The notes under the pieces: model-generated | Told to the model about the DNA's origin: nothing | The model's input: only the letters and a program-made list of their open reading frames with translations | Database searches by the model: none | Shown: piece after piece, positions 1 to 7,768 of the stretch | Position numbering within the stretch: position 1 is the first letter of the stretch | Layout: each line of letters begins with the position of its first letter | Assembly: GCA_035292585.1 (NCBI GenBank) | Contig: DATDPU010000033.1 | Location: forward strand, 9,691-73,690 | DNA length: 64,000 bases | Origin: DASSFZ01 sp035292585 | Lineage (GTDB): Bacteria > Chloroflexota > Anaerolineae > Fen-1058 | Direction: 5' to 3' | Position numbers and translations under genes: made by a program

Positions 1-26
1 TGAGCGGTCAAACGACACTAGCCATT

Positions 27-92
27 TAGACCTCCGAGGTTGAGCCGCGCAGCCACACTCCGGCGTAAGCCAAAGGAAACCTCGGAGGTCTA
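27..92. repeat. Inverted repeat with AGACCTC-C-GAGGT arms
   Basis: Two 15-base arms at 27-41 and 78-92 are perfect reverse complements, built on the core ACCTCCGAGGT. The same core recurs as a palindrome at 13389-13403 and, with one base changed, as an inverted repeat at 14042-14105. It lies just beyond the 3' end of the ccm operon and could act as a weak terminator, but no T-run is visible. Confidence 0.7.
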
Positions 93-143
93 CAGTTGCT
101 CAAGAATGGCTGACCCCGCTCTGCTGCGGAGGGAGTTGAACCG

Positions 144-398
144 TTACGGCTCTGCCCGTTCCAATAGCGCGCGCAACGCCGCGCGATCGATCGGCGCAAC
201 ATCGGCGCGCAACACCTCGCGCCCGTCGAGCCAGATCACCGGGATCGCGTGCTGGTAGCGCTCGACTAACACCGGATCAGCCGTGATGGCGCGGCATTCC
301 CACTCGAAGCGGAACTCTTTTTCCAACAGCCGCAACAACGCTTCGACCTGCTCACATAGATGACAACCGGGTTTGGTGAAGAGGACGAGTTGAGGCAT
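144..398 (-). CDS. Glutaredoxin-like (DUF836-type) thiol protein
   Basis: This 84-residue protein starts MPQLVLFTKPGCHLCEQ and carries a CxxC motif (CHLC, residues 12-15) after the first beta strand, followed by a TADPVLVERYQHAIPVIWLDG segment that includes the cis-proline of the thioredoxin fold. Such small glutaredoxin-like proteins carry out thiol-disulfide exchange in the cytoplasm. It is the last gene of the ccm operon, just after the TlpA gene. A role in feeding or recycling reductant for the CcdA/TlpA branch is an inference from position. The spacer between it and tlpA is only about 70 bases and consists of short-word repeats. Confidence 0.85.
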   Translation of the reverse strand: MPQLVLFTKPGCHLCEQVEALLRLLEKEFRFEWECRAITADPVLVERYQHAIPVIWLDGREVLRADVAPIDRAALRALLERAEP

Positions 399-403
399 CG
401 GGA

Positions 404-470
404 AGGATGAGGGCTGAAGGCTGAAGCATCGACCAGAAAGACGACGGCTTTCGTCCTTCGTCTTTCGTCA
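404..470. repeat. Short-word intergenic repeat (GAAGG/CTTCGTC words)
   Basis: The spacer between the glutaredoxin-like and TlpA genes consists of reiterated words (gaaggatgagggctgaaggc, then cgtccttcgtctttcgtc) that partly reverse-complement each other. A spacer with related words lies at 2079-2130. This belongs to the window-wide family of word-type spacers. Confidence 0.6.
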
Positions 471-1040
471 TTTCGCCGGCAGAATATCGCCGATGTACGT
501 CTCAAGCTCATCGCCCGTCAGCGGGCCAACGTTCACGCCCTGTACGATCCCGTTGGCGTCGATGAAGACCGAGGTGGGCAGGCCGAGCACCGAGTAGGCG
601 GCGGCCACGGCGCCTTCTGCGTCGAGCAGGACAGGAAACGGCATCTGGAACTCATCCACGAACGCCTGCACATCGTCCACCACATCCAGTTGCGTGTTAT
701 CGATTGCCAGGACTTGCAGTCCCGCGTCCTTGTATGCCTGGTAGGCCTCGATGATCTCCGGCATCTCCTCACGACACGGCCCGCACCACGACGCCCAGAA
801 ATTGAGGAACATCGGCCGGCCCTGGTAGTCCGATAGGCTGGCCTGCCCCCCAGCGAGCGTTTTGAGCGTGAAGGCCGGGGCGATCGACCCGAGTTGGATG
901 CTGGTGAGTGTCTCGTCAAAAAGGGAGGTGGCAGGCGCGCAGGCGACGCTCAGCAACGCTAACCCGATCGATAGGACGCGAACAAACGCGGACATACATC
1001 GTTTCAAAGCGTTTTCGACACGCTTCGCGTCCGTGTTCAT
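468..1040 (-). CDS. TlpA/ResA-family thiol-disulfide lipoprotein
   Basis: This 190-residue protein has a signal peptide with a lipobox (LSVAC, Cys near residue 34), so it is probably a lipid-anchored extracytoplasmic thioredoxin. The active site is WASWCGPCREEMP (WCxxC), and a cis-Pro loop follows (GLPTSVFID). ResA/TlpA proteins reduce apocytochrome c haem-binding cysteines with electrons from CcdA, whose gene is immediately upstream and ends 8 bases before this ATG. A second in-frame ATG at 995 would give a more typical signal peptide and may be the true start. The operon contains a second thioredoxin (ccmG), so roles may be divided between the two. Confidence 0.92.
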   Translation of the reverse strand: MNTDAKRVENALKRCMSAFVRVLSIGLALLSVACAPATSLFDETLTSIQLGSIAPAFTLKTLAGGQASLSDYQGRPMFLNFWASWCGPCREEMPEIIEAYQAYKDAGLQVLAIDNTQLDVVDDVQAFVDEFQMPFPVLLDAEGAVAAAYSVLGLPTSVFIDANGIVQGVNVGPLTGDELETYIGDILPAK

Positions 1041-1047
1041 TCGGGGC

Positions 1048-1830
1048 CTAAACCTGCCCCGACTCGACGGCGGCCTGCCCCACCACGTGCCCGCTCAAGT
1101 AGCCAATGTAAGCCGGCACCAACGGCAGCACGCACGGCGACAGGAACGAGAGCAGCCCGCCCAGGATGGCGATGAGCACGGTGGGATCGGTTGCGCCGGG
1201 CACACCCGAATCGGATACGTTGAACGAATTGCCCAAGCGCGCGATCGTCGCCGTGAACTCGCCCGAAATCAACAGCACGCCCAGCGCGATGAGGAACAGA
1301 CCGGTGATGATCTCGATCGTGTGCAGATGGCGGGTGAGCCGGCGCAAGAAGCGGCTCAAGCGATCGACCAGCAGGCCCATGAGCAGAAACGGCGCGCCCA
1401 AACCCAGCGCGTAGCTGCCGGCCAGCACCAGCGAAGACCCGGTCTGGCCTTGCAGGCCCAGCTGGATGATCGAGCCGAAGATGGTGCCGATGCACGGCGT
1501 CCAACCGGCCGCGAAGAACATGCCCATCGCGAACGACGAGATGTAGCCCAGTTCCGGCCGGCCGGCGAACTGGCGGCGCGTATCGTAATACAGGAAGGGG
1601 AGCTTCAGCACGCGCATCGTCGCCAGCCCGAAGACGATGATGATCGCGCCGCTGATCTTGGCGATCTCGGTTTTGTAGGTGATGAGGAACTTGCTCAACA
1701 GCGCAAACGCGCCGCCGAACAGCACCACGAAAATGAACGAGAACCCCAGCACGAAGGCGACGGCGTGCAGGAAGATGGCGAAGCGCTGCGCCAGCGAGGC
1801 GGCTTGAATGTGCGTGGCCCTAATCTCCAA
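1048..1830 (-). CDS. ccdA: CcdA-family membrane thiol reductase, apparently circularly permuted
   Basis: This 260-residue membrane protein moves electrons from cytoplasmic thioredoxin to the extracytoplasmic TlpA/CcmG proteins. Both hallmark cysteine motifs are present, but in the wrong order. The GWTPCIG motif, normally TM4, sits near residue 111, while SFLSPCVLPLVPAYIGYLSG, normally TM1 at the N-terminus, is at residues 226-245 near the C-terminus. The N-terminus (FVLGFSFIFVV) corresponds to normal TM2. With six helices, moving TM1 to the end keeps the orientation of each helix, so the protein could fold. The predicted start is a TTG at 1830 inside a word repeat (ggagattag); the start is uncertain. 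Confidence 0.85.
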   Translation of the reverse strand: MEIRATHIQAASLAQRFAIFLHAVAFVLGFSFIFVVLFGGAFALLSKFLITYKTEIAKISGAIIIVFGLATMRVLKLPFLYYDTRRQFAGRPELGYISSFAMGMFFAAGWTPCIGTIFGSIIQLGLQGQTGSSLVLAGSYALGLGAPFLLMGLLVDRLSRFLRRLTRHLHTIEIITGLFLIALGVLLISGEFTATIARLGNSFNVSDSGVPGATDPTVLIAILGGLLSFLSPCVLPLVPAYIGYLSGHVVGQAAVESGQV

Positions 1831-1845
1831 GCTCTAATCTCCCAC
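1821..1845. repeat. Short-word repeat at the ccdA start
   Basis: On the minus strand the word GGAGATTAG occurs twice in tandem (separated by AGCTT/none) between the ccmD stop and the first ccdA codons. It contributes the putative TTG start codon of ccdA and may mark the point of rearrangement of that gene. Confidence 0.5.
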
Positions 1846-1847
1846 CG

Positions 1848-2018
1848 CTATCTTTCACCTGCCTGCCGTTTCTCCACCACGCGCTTCAACGCATCCAGGT
1901 CTTTCTCCAGGTTGCGCTGCCGGCTGCGGATGCTGAAGACGTACACGAAGGTGATCAGCCAGAAAAAGATGTACGCCGGGATCAAGTACGAGACGATGTT
2001 CTGCATTTCGGGGCTCAT
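1848..2018 (-). CDS. ccmD: CcmD, small haem exporter subunit
   Basis: This is a 56-residue ORF too short for usual length cut-offs. It starts ATG at 2018 after a strong Shine-Dalgarno (GGAGGA, 6-11 bases upstream) and reads MSPEMQNIVSYLIPAYIFFW, then a single membrane helix to about residue 30, then a basic, charged cytoplasmic tail (RSRQRNLEKDLDALKRVVEK). That is the exact layout of CcmD, which stabilises the CcmABC-CcmE complex and helps release holo-CcmE. Its position directly after ccmC supports the call. Confidence 0.88.
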   Translation of the reverse strand: MSPEMQNIVSYLIPAYIFFWLITFVYVFSIRSRQRNLEKDLDALKRVVEKRQAGER

Positions 2019-2078
2019 GAGTCCTCCGGAAAGATGATACGCCTGCGGCGAGTGAATGCTTACGCACTATTGAACGAC

Positions 2079-2130
2079 CCGACGAACGACGGAAGACAAG
2101 GGACGAAGGTCGGCCATTCGTCCTTCGTCA
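2079..2130. repeat. Short-word repeat (GACGAACGAC / TCGTCCTTCGTC)
   Basis: The spacer between ccmD and ccmC carries gacgaacgacggaagacaag followed by ggccattcgtccttcgtc, whose words are partly complementary and could fold. It resembles the spacer at 404-470. Confidence 0.5.
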
Positions 2131-2823
2131 ACGTGACAACACTTGCTGCTTCAACACGGCCACTTCATCCGCCGCCCGCTCGACGCGCGTCCGCATGCGC
2201 AGCAGCGTCAAGTACACCAGCGAGAACGTGGCTAATGATACGAACATCGCCGTGCGCATCTGCGCGGTCAACGGCGGGAAGTCGCCCTGGCCGAACAGGT
2301 CGGGATGAATCGTGTTCCACCAGCGCGTCGCGAAAAACGTGATCGGCACACTGGCGAAGGCGATGATGCCGTATACCGCCGAGAAGCGCGCCCGGCGCTG
2401 CGGATCATCGATCGCGCCGCGCAACATCAGGTACGCGATGTAGATGAACAAGGCGATCGCCGTCGTCGTCAGGCGCGGATCCCACGTCCACCACGTGTTC
2501 CACACCGGCCGCGCCCATAACATCCCGGATAAAACGACCATGATTCCGAACACGACGCCGATCTCGACCGAGGCCACGGCGAGAATGTCATACCTGCGCT
2601 GCTCGCCCCGCGCCAGGTATAAAATGCTCGCCACGAACGCGACGAATAAGGCCAGCCCGGCCACCCAGGCGATGCCGACGTGAAAGTAGAAGATGCGCTG
2701 CACATCGCCCATGACGCGCTCGGTCGGCGCATAAGCGAACGCGAAGTACGCGGCCGCGCTGACCATCACTGCGGCTGCCGCGGCCAATACCATTCCCAAC
2801 GTGTCTCGCTTTGCCGTGGTCAT
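2128..2823 (-). CDS. ccmC: CcmC haem transporter/ligase
   Basis: This 231-residue polytopic protein has about six TM helices and the tryptophan-rich WWD signature (NTWWTWDPRLTTT, around residue 110), the haem-binding segment of the CcmC/CcmF/CcsA superfamily. A conserved His (FYFHVGIAWVAG, about residue 48) and a second one near HPDLFG flank it, as expected for axial haem ligands. CcmC presents haem to CcmE for covalent attachment. The start is preceded by aggagagg. It lies between ccmB and ccmD, the standard system I order. Confidence 0.95.
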   Translation of the reverse strand: MTTAKRDTLGMVLAAAAAVMVSAAAYFAFAYAPTERVMGDVQRIFYFHVGIAWVAGLALFVAFVASILYLARGEQRRYDILAVASVEIGVVFGIMVVLSGMLWARPVWNTWWTWDPRLTTTAIALFIYIAYLMLRGAIDDPQRRARFSAVYGIIAFASVPITFFATRWWNTIHPDLFGQGDFPPLTAQMRTAMFVSLATFSLVYLTLLRMRTRVERAADEVAVLKQQVLSR

Positions 2824-2875
2824 CCTCTCCTCCTATGTGAGTGTGGCTATGTGGGATATTTTACCGCAAATCCTC

Positions 2876-3634
2876 TCAATCTTCGACGATATATTCAAAC
2901 GTCAGCACTGCCAGCCCGCCTAAGGCCAGGTCGTAGGCCAGCAGCAGCCCCAGCCAGTTGCCCCACAACTCGAAGGGCGCATCGTCCAGCGCGCCCGCCG
3001 TGCACTTCACCGCCGCCAGCAGCGCGGGCAGCGCCACCGGCAGCATCAGGATCGGCAGCAGCACATCGCGCAGGCGCGTGTTGGCGGCCATCGTCGCCAG
3101 CAATGTGCCCACGCTGGCGAAGCCAATCGTCCCCAACACAACCGAGACCAGGATCATCGGCTTGATGAACGGCAGGTTGAAAAAGGCGACGAACAGCGGC
3201 AGGACAATCGCCTCGATTGCCGACATGAAGATGAAATTGCCCAGCGCCTTGCCGATGAAGATCGCGCTGCGATCGATCGGCGCCAAGCGCAACCCGTCGA
3301 AACTGCCCCGGTCGAACTCCGCCGCCAGCGAGCGGTTCAGCCCGAGCATGCCGGCGAAGGTGATGACGACCCACAGCACGCCCGGCGCAGCCGTCGCCGC
3401 CGAGCGCGCCACGCGCAGGTCGAATGCGAACGCGAACACGAAGATCACCAGCACCGCGAACGCGCCCATCGAGCTGAGCATGTCGCGGCTGCGAATCTCC
3501 GTCGTCAAGTCTTTCGCGACGATCGCGAAGATTTTGCGCAGATAGCTGCGGACCCCGCCCGGCGCCGCCGCAAACCGCGCCGGCGCCGGCGTCGTCAGCG
3601 TTTCCTCAGACACATTGACCACGCGATCACCCAT
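2876..3634 (-). CDS. ccmB: CcmB haem exporter permease subunit
   Basis: This 252-residue protein has a roughly 30-residue Ala/Pro-rich cytoplasmic lead and then about six TM helices. It has the typical CcmB features FAGMLGLNRSLAAEFDRG and DGLRLAPIDRSAIFIGKALGN. With CcmA it forms the ABC module that uses ATP to release haem-loaded CcmE from CcmC. Gene order ccmA-ccmB-ccmC-ccmD is intact. The spacer to ccmA (3635-3766) shows no clear signal. Confidence 0.94.
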   Translation of the reverse strand: MGDRVVNVSEETLTTPAPARFAAAPGGVRSYLRKIFAIVAKDLTTEIRSRDMLSSMGAFAVLVIFVFAFAFDLRVARSAATAAPGVLWVVITFAGMLGLNRSLAAEFDRGSFDGLRLAPIDRSAIFIGKALGNFIFMSAIEAIVLPLFVAFFNLPFIKPMILVSVVLGTIGFASVGTLLATMAANTRLRDVLLPILMLPVALPALLAAVKCTAGALDDAPFELWGNWLGLLLAYDLALGGLAVLTFEYIVED

Positions 3635-3766
3635 GCTGTTTTACTCGTCTGAAAAACGAGTGCCTTACCGTAGAGCACGCCGAGGGTTACGTGAGTTTTC
3701 TCCGCGCTCTCCGCGTCCTCGGCGGTGCGACAGGCTTTTTGCAGTGAAGTCGTTTCACGTATCCGT

Positions 3767-4465
3767 TCAGTTGCGCACCACGCGGCTATACGTCTCGCGA
3801 AAGCTCGCCGCCACGATTTCGTTCCGCCGCGCTACGTACACCAGGCGGCCCCGCGCGATCAGCAAGGCGCGATCGCACAACGCCAGCCCGCGATCGAGAT
3901 CGTGCGTCGTCATCACCACGGCGCGCTGGCCGTCGTGGAGGCGGCGCAGCGTCTCGGCCAACCGATCCGCCGCGTCGGGGTCCAGCCCGGTGAACGGCTC
4001 GTCGAGCAGCACGACGCGCGGGTCGTGCAACAAGGCGCGCGCGATCGATAGGCGCTGCTGCATGCCGCGCGAAAAAGTCCTGACCCGGTCCGTGCGCCGC
4101 TCGGCCAGATCGACTTGCTCCAGCAGGTCGTCGATGCGCGGCTCCGCATTTCGCACGTCGTACAACCGCGCGAAGAAACGCAGGTTCTCCTCGGCGCTCA
4201 ACTCGCCGTACAGCAGCGGTTGGTGCGAGAGGAAACCGATTTGCCGCCGCGCGTCGTCCGCACCTTTGGGCAGGGCATGCCCGGCGATCAACACCGCGCC
4301 GAACGTCGGGCGCGACAGCGTGGCCAGGATGCGCAGCAGCGTCGTCTTGCCCGCGCCGTTCGGCCCCATCAGCGAGACGAACTCGCCCGCCTCGACGCGG
4401 AACGCCATGTCGCGCAGCGCGATAAACGGGCCGAATTGCTTAATGAGACCGGAGACTTCAATCAT
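3767..4465 (-). CDS. ccmA: CcmA ABC ATPase of haem release complex
   Basis: This 232-residue ABC ATPase has Walker A GPNGAGKTT (about residues 35-43), a signature motif FSRGMQQRLSIARAL (about 130), Walker B VVLLDEPFTGLD (about 150-161) and the switch His in TTHDLDRG. Size and position identify it as CcmA, cytoplasmic partner of CcmB. A hairpin-forming double palindrome (4475-4508) lies directly upstream of its ribosome-binding region, so translation or transcription could be modulated there. Confidence 0.95.
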   Translation of the reverse strand: MIEVSGLIKQFGPFIALRDMAFRVEAGEFVSLMGPNGAGKTTLLRILATLSRPTFGAVLIAGHALPKGADDARRQIGFLSHQPLLYGELSAEENLRFFARLYDVRNAEPRIDDLLEQVDLAERRTDRVRTFSRGMQQRLSIARALLHDPRVVLLDEPFTGLDPDAADRLAETLRRLHDGQRAVVMTTHDLDRGLALCDRALLIARGRLVYVARRNEIVAASFRETYSRVVRN

Positions 4466-4474
4466 ACCCTTGCG

Positions 4475-4508
4475 GAGAAACCCGGTTTCTTCAAGAAACC
4501 GGGTTTCT
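4475..4508. repeat. Double 15-mer palindrome AGAAACC-N-GGTTTCT
   Basis: Two adjacent odd palindromes (central bases C and G) separated by 3 bases can form one long hairpin. The same double element is at 11541-11573 and a degenerate one at 11993-12023. It sits between the cytochrome gene and ccmA. Confidence 0.85.
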
Positions 4509-4519
4509 AAATCCTAGTC

Positions 4520-6553
4520 TTACCGCATCGCGCGCAGCAACTTCGCCTTCAACGCCTCGCGCCGCTTGCGGTATTCGGCTTCGGGAAGATCGCGCGCTTC
4601 AAAGGCATCATCCAGCGCGGCGATTTGATCCAGCAGTTGCTCGCGCCCGGCCAGGGCCGTGCGGGCCTGCTTGCGCAGAGTCGAGCGCGGCGGCGGCGGT
4701 GTCTTGCGCGGCCGCGTGCGCCACACGCCGTAGCCGACCGCGGCCACGCCGACGACGAGCAACGCGATCCCGCCGACCAGCTTGGCGTCGATGCCGGCGT
4801 TGGCGCGCGCCAGTCTGAACGTCAGCGGCTGACCGGCCGGCAGCGCCTGCCCTGAGAAGATTTCATACGCCGCGCCTTCGAAGCTGCGCACGCCCTGATT
4901 CGTCAGCTGGTCGCTTGACGCTTGCAGGTCGCCGGCCTGCACGAGCAGGTTGATCGAGTTCATCGGGTAGGTCGGGATCCGGCTGAGCGACGCCTCGGCG
5001 TCGAGCGGCAGCTGGTAAGCGATGACGAACTGCGCCGCTTCGTCGCCGGGCAGCACCGCCTCGCGGTAATCGAACCCATCCGGCGTTTGCACAAACACGC
5101 CCGGCGTGTCGTTCATGTCCCGGAAAGCCGTCGCGCCGGCCGGGAGCGTGAAGTGCAGCGTCGCGCCGCTCGTGTTCGCCACCGTGCGATCGCCCAGGTT
5201 GCTCAACACGTAAATCTCGGTGACGTCGAGCGCGCCGCTGTTCTGCGCCGCGATCAGGTGCAGGGTCTTGATCCGGATCGCGTCGGTGGCCGTGGTCTGC
5301 GCGTAGACCGGGAGCGGTAGATCGAGTGTGTTGGACGTCTCATCCAGGGTGACCGCCTCGCTCCAGTAGGTTACATCTTGAGGCGTGACGTTGACCGCCA
5401 CCACATCGCCGGGTTGCGCTTTCAGATCGGGCGCCTGGAAACGTCCCTCGGCGTCGGTTTTCAGCGTCTGTGTGATGGGTGCGTGATCCAGGCCGCCGGG
5501 GAAGTGGTAAAACGTGACGTCGATATTGACCGGCGGCGGCGAACCGGCGGTGCCGCTGACCAACGACCCATTGATCGTGTAGGAGGCATCTCCCGATGCC
5601 GACCCATCTCCCGATGCCGACCCATCTCCCGATGCCGACGTGTCTGGCGGCGGGGTAGTGGCGTCGGAGCCGGGCGTGACCGGCGGCGGCTCGGCGACGA
5701 CCGCGCTCGTGTCATACGTGAAGCTGCGCAGGTAGTCGATCACGGCGCTGCGCTCGAAGCTGTTCAGCTTGCCGCTGAAGGACGGCACGTGCGTGCTTTG
5801 CAGCGCGTTATCCCACTCGCCCGGCGCGACATCGCGGTAGGCGTCCAGCGTGCTCAAGTCAGGTACGTTGCCTTCGGCCTGGGACCCATTGCCTGCGCCG
5901 GTTTCGCCGTGACATTGCACGCAGCGCTCGGCGTAGATCGCCTGCCCGGTTGTCAGTTTCGATTCGGGCGAGCCGAGCGACCAGACGTACGCCATCACGT
6001 CCCACCGATCGTCGACGACCAGCGATCCGCTGAAGGGCGGCATGCCGCGCTCGAGCCGGCCGGCCGTGATCACCCCGAACCACTCGGCGGGCGTCGAGGC
6101 GCGGGCGACGCTATCGGCGGTGAGATCCGCCGGGGCCGCGCCGAACTGGGCCAGGATATCGGCCGCTTTGTCGCCGTCGCCCGCGCCGCTCGCGCCGTGG
6201 CAGCTGACGCACTTCTCGGCGTAGAGCGCCGCGCCGTTGGCGACCGACGGCTTGCGCGCGGGCAACTCCAATGCGACGTCGGTTTGGGGCGGCAGCGGCG
6301 TAAGAATGGGGGCGTTGCCGCGCGAGGGCGGCGGGGCCGACAGCGCGCAGCCGGAAAGAATGAGGCTCAGTAGGAGGCATCTCCAGATGCCGACGAATCT
6401 CCAGATGCCGACGACGAGTCGTCGTCTGGAGACGACTCCTACGGTTCCCTCTCTTGATGGCCGAAGGTCTCCCGACCGAGGCCTGCCGCAGACCTGGGTT
6501 CTGCTCTTCGGCGCGGTCGGGAGACCCGCGCCGATCGACAGTAATCTCATCAT
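4520..6553 (-). CDS. Two-haem cytochrome c membrane lipoprotein in ccm operon
   Basis: This is a protein of about 677 residues with two class I cytochrome c domains, each with a CxxCH haem site (CVSCHGASGAG and CVQCHGETGAG). An acidic Ser/Gly linker built from an 18-bp repeat (SASGDG units) follows, then a carboxypeptidase-regulatory-like beta domain, a beta-rich domain, a C-terminal TM helix and a basic cytoplasmic tail. A lipobox-like CLLLSLILSGC lies some 75 residues after the coupled ATG (ATGATGA overlap with the upstream stop), so either the start is further downstream or the leader carries an insertion: the preceding stretch contains repeat DNA (6371-6440). It probably anchors electron-transfer haems outside the membrane. 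Its partner is unknown. Confidence 0.8.
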   Translation of the reverse strand: MMRLLSIGAGLPTAPKSRTQVCGRPRSGDLRPSREGTVGVVSRRRLVVGIWRFVGIWRCLLLSLILSGCALSAPPPSRGNAPILTPLPPQTDVALELPARKPSVANGAALYAEKCVSCHGASGAGDGDKAADILAQFGAAPADLTADSVARASTPAEWFGVITAGRLERGMPPFSGSLVVDDRWDVMAYVWSLGSPESKLTTGQAIYAERCVQCHGETGAGNGSQAEGNVPDLSTLDAYRDVAPGEWDNALQSTHVPSFSGKLNSFERSAVIDYLRSFTYDTSAVVAEPPPVTPGSDATTPPPDTSASGDGSASGDGSASGDASYTINGSLVSGTAGSPPPVNIDVTFYHFPGGLDHAPITQTLKTDAEGRFQAPDLKAQPGDVVAVNVTPQDVTYWSEAVTLDETSNTLDLPLPVYAQTTATDAIRIKTLHLIAAQNSGALDVTEIYVLSNLGDRTVANTSGATLHFTLPAGATAFRDMNDTPGVFVQTPDGFDYREAVLPGDEAAQFVIAYQLPLDAEASLSRIPTYPMNSINLLVQAGDLQASSDQLTNQGVRSFEGAAYEIFSGQALPAGQPLTFRLARANAGIDAKLVGGIALLVVGVAAVGYGVWRTRPRKTPPPPRSTLRKQARTALAGREQLLDQIAALDDAFEARDLPEAEYRKRREALKAKLLRAMR
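5580..5640. repeat. 18-bp in-frame tandem repeat in cytochrome gene
   Basis: The block begins with TAGGAGGCATCTCCCGATGC, a variant of the element at 6371 and 28814, and continues with about three copies of an 18-base unit (GATGCCGACCCATCTCCC). It encodes the SASGDG linker on the minus strand. Confidence 0.8.
6371..6441. repeat. TAGGAGGCATCTCCAGATGC repeat element in a large imperfect palindrome
   Basis: The left part is identical over 23 bases to 28814-28836 and has a diverged tandem copy (aatctccagatgccgacg). The right part (tctggagacgactccta) pairs imperfectly with the left, making a hairpin of about 70 bases. The element lies within the 5' coding region or leader of the cytochrome gene. 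Confidence 0.75.
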
Positions 6554-7074
6554 CGCGCTACCTGCGTTCCCAGGGGCGCACCACATTTGGAGCAGAATGC
6601 ATCGCCGGCCTGGCTCGGCTTGCCGCAATTGGGGCAGGCCAACGCTTGATGCGGAGCGGCGCTGATCCCTTCAGCAGGTTTTCGCTTGCGCCGTTCGGCG
6701 ATCGCGGCTTCGAGCTCGGCGTCGGCGGTAGCCGGCTTGCGCTTGCGCCGGGCGGCGATTGCGGCTTCGAGCGCATCTTCAGCGGCCGCCGGCGCGGGGC
6801 CGGCCAGCGCATCGATCTGGCGCAGCACGTCGGCTGCCTGGGCGACTAAGCGTGCGCGCAGGGAGTCATGATCGGCAGCGATGATCTTGCCGGTAGCGTG
6901 ATCGAAATCGAGTTCGCGGATTTGCGTGTACAGCGCCTCGCGCTGCGCGAACAGCGTATCCAGCTGCGATTCGGCGGCAGGCGTCGCCCGGCGCGCCTGG
7001 CGCAGCGGTTGGCCGATGAAGAAGATCAGACCGATCACCAGCGCCAGGCCGATGAGAAGTGCCAAGATGTCCAT
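6550..7074 (-). CDS. CcmI-like membrane protein with C-terminal zinc ribbon
   Basis: This 174-residue protein has one N-terminal TM helix (LALLIGLALVIGLIFFIG), a helical segment like the N-terminal part of CcmI (REALYTQIRELDFDHATGKI), two related AALEAAIAxRRKRKP repeats, and a C-terminal zinc ribbon with four cysteines (CPNCG then CSKCG). Its position between ccmG and the cytochrome gene suggests a role at the apocytochrome-handling stage, as CcmI has, but it lacks TPRs. The stop overlaps the next gene's start (ATGATGA), indicating translational coupling. The specific function is inference. Confidence 0.72.
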   Translation of the reverse strand: MDILALLIGLALVIGLIFFIGQPLRQARRATPAAESQLDTLFAQREALYTQIRELDFDHATGKIIAADHDSLRARLVAQAADVLRQIDALAGPAPAAAEDALEAAIAARRKRKPATADAELEAAIAERRKRKPAEGISAAPHQALACPNCGKPSQAGDAFCSKCGAPLGTQVAR

Positions 7075-7641
7075 TTATTGACCTGCAAGTAGTTTTTCAA
7101 ACTCGACGGCCAAAGCCTGCTGTTCGACCGGGCTGGGCTGGAAGAACACGATCTCGCCCTGTTGATCGACGATAAAAGTTTCCGGCACGCCGGTGATGTG
7201 ATACTTGGGACCGATCTTGGTCTCCAGGTCCGGGCCGTTAGCATAAGTGATGCCGAAGCGCTGGAGATAGGTCAGCGCGTCGGCATGGTTGTCCGTCCAG
7301 TCCACCCCGATGAACACGACGCCGCGATCTTTATACTCACGCCAGGCCGCTTCGAGATCGGGCGCTTCCTCTTCGCACGGCACGCACCACGAGGCCCAAA
7401 AGTTGATCAGCACGACCTTCCCGCGCAGCTCCGACAACGCAACGGGAGACTTGCCCAGCCCGCCGTCATAGCCGTCGAAGAGCGACAGCATGAAATCGGG
7501 GGCCGGGCCGCTCACCGGCTGCGTCCGGTTGCTCTCCGACAGCCCCCAGGCGATAAAGCCGACGAACGCGATGATCAACGCGAGCACCCCGAACGCGGCT
7601 TTGGGCGGTGAAGATGATATTTGACGTGCGTCGCTGTTCAT
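7075..7641 (-). CDS. ccmG: CcmG/ResA-type membrane-anchored thioredoxin
   Basis: This 188-residue protein has one N-terminal TM helix (FGVLALIIAFVGFIAWGL) and a thioredoxin domain with WASWCVPCEEEAP (WCxxC, about residue 83) and a cis-Pro loop (GVPETFIVD). CcmG/DsbE keeps the apocytochrome CxxCH cysteines reduced. The start is set at ATG 7641: an open frame continues upstream to 7749, but that stretch encodes only PHSTFYIL-like peptides from the GAATGTAG word repeat and is not expected to be translated. It lies between ccmH and the zinc-ribbon gene. Confidence 0.92.
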   Translation of the reverse strand: MNSDARQISSSPPKAAFGVLALIIAFVGFIAWGLSESNRTQPVSGPAPDFMLSLFDGYDGGLGKSPVALSELRGKVVLINFWASWCVPCEEEAPDLEAAWREYKDRGVVFIGVDWTDNHADALTYLQRFGITYANGPDLETKIGPKYHITGVPETFIVDQQGEIVFFQPSPVEQQALAVEFEKLLAGQ

Positions 7642-7651
7642 AGCCAATGCT

Positions 7652-7768
7652 GAATGTAGAATGTAGAATGTAGAATGTAGAATGTAGAATGTAGAATGTG
7701 GAATGTGGAATGTGGAATGTGGAAAAGCAGTCATTTCATCATTCGGCATTCTGCCTTCTACATTTCAG
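7652..7768. repeat. GAATGTAG/GAATGTGG tandem word repeat with inverted partner
   Basis: About nine copies of an 8-base unit (GAATGTRG) fill 7652-7724 upstream of ccmG. A short inverted partner (cattctgccttctacattt) follows at 7747-7766, so the spacer can fold as a hairpin. It lies between ccmH and ccmG inside the operon. Confidence 0.85.

Noticed and set aside
862..2037. Long plus-strand open frame of 391 codons over ccdA and the TlpA gene
   Set aside because: It is antisense to well-supported genes, with Arg/Gln/His-rich low-complexity translation and no family motifs.
5378..6373. 331-codon plus-strand frame opposite the cytochrome gene
   Set aside because: No start signal and Arg-rich shadow composition; the minus strand has CxxCH motifs.
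7652..7768. CRISPR or phage attachment site candidate
   Set aside because: It is an 8-base word tandem with no spacers and no integrase nearby.
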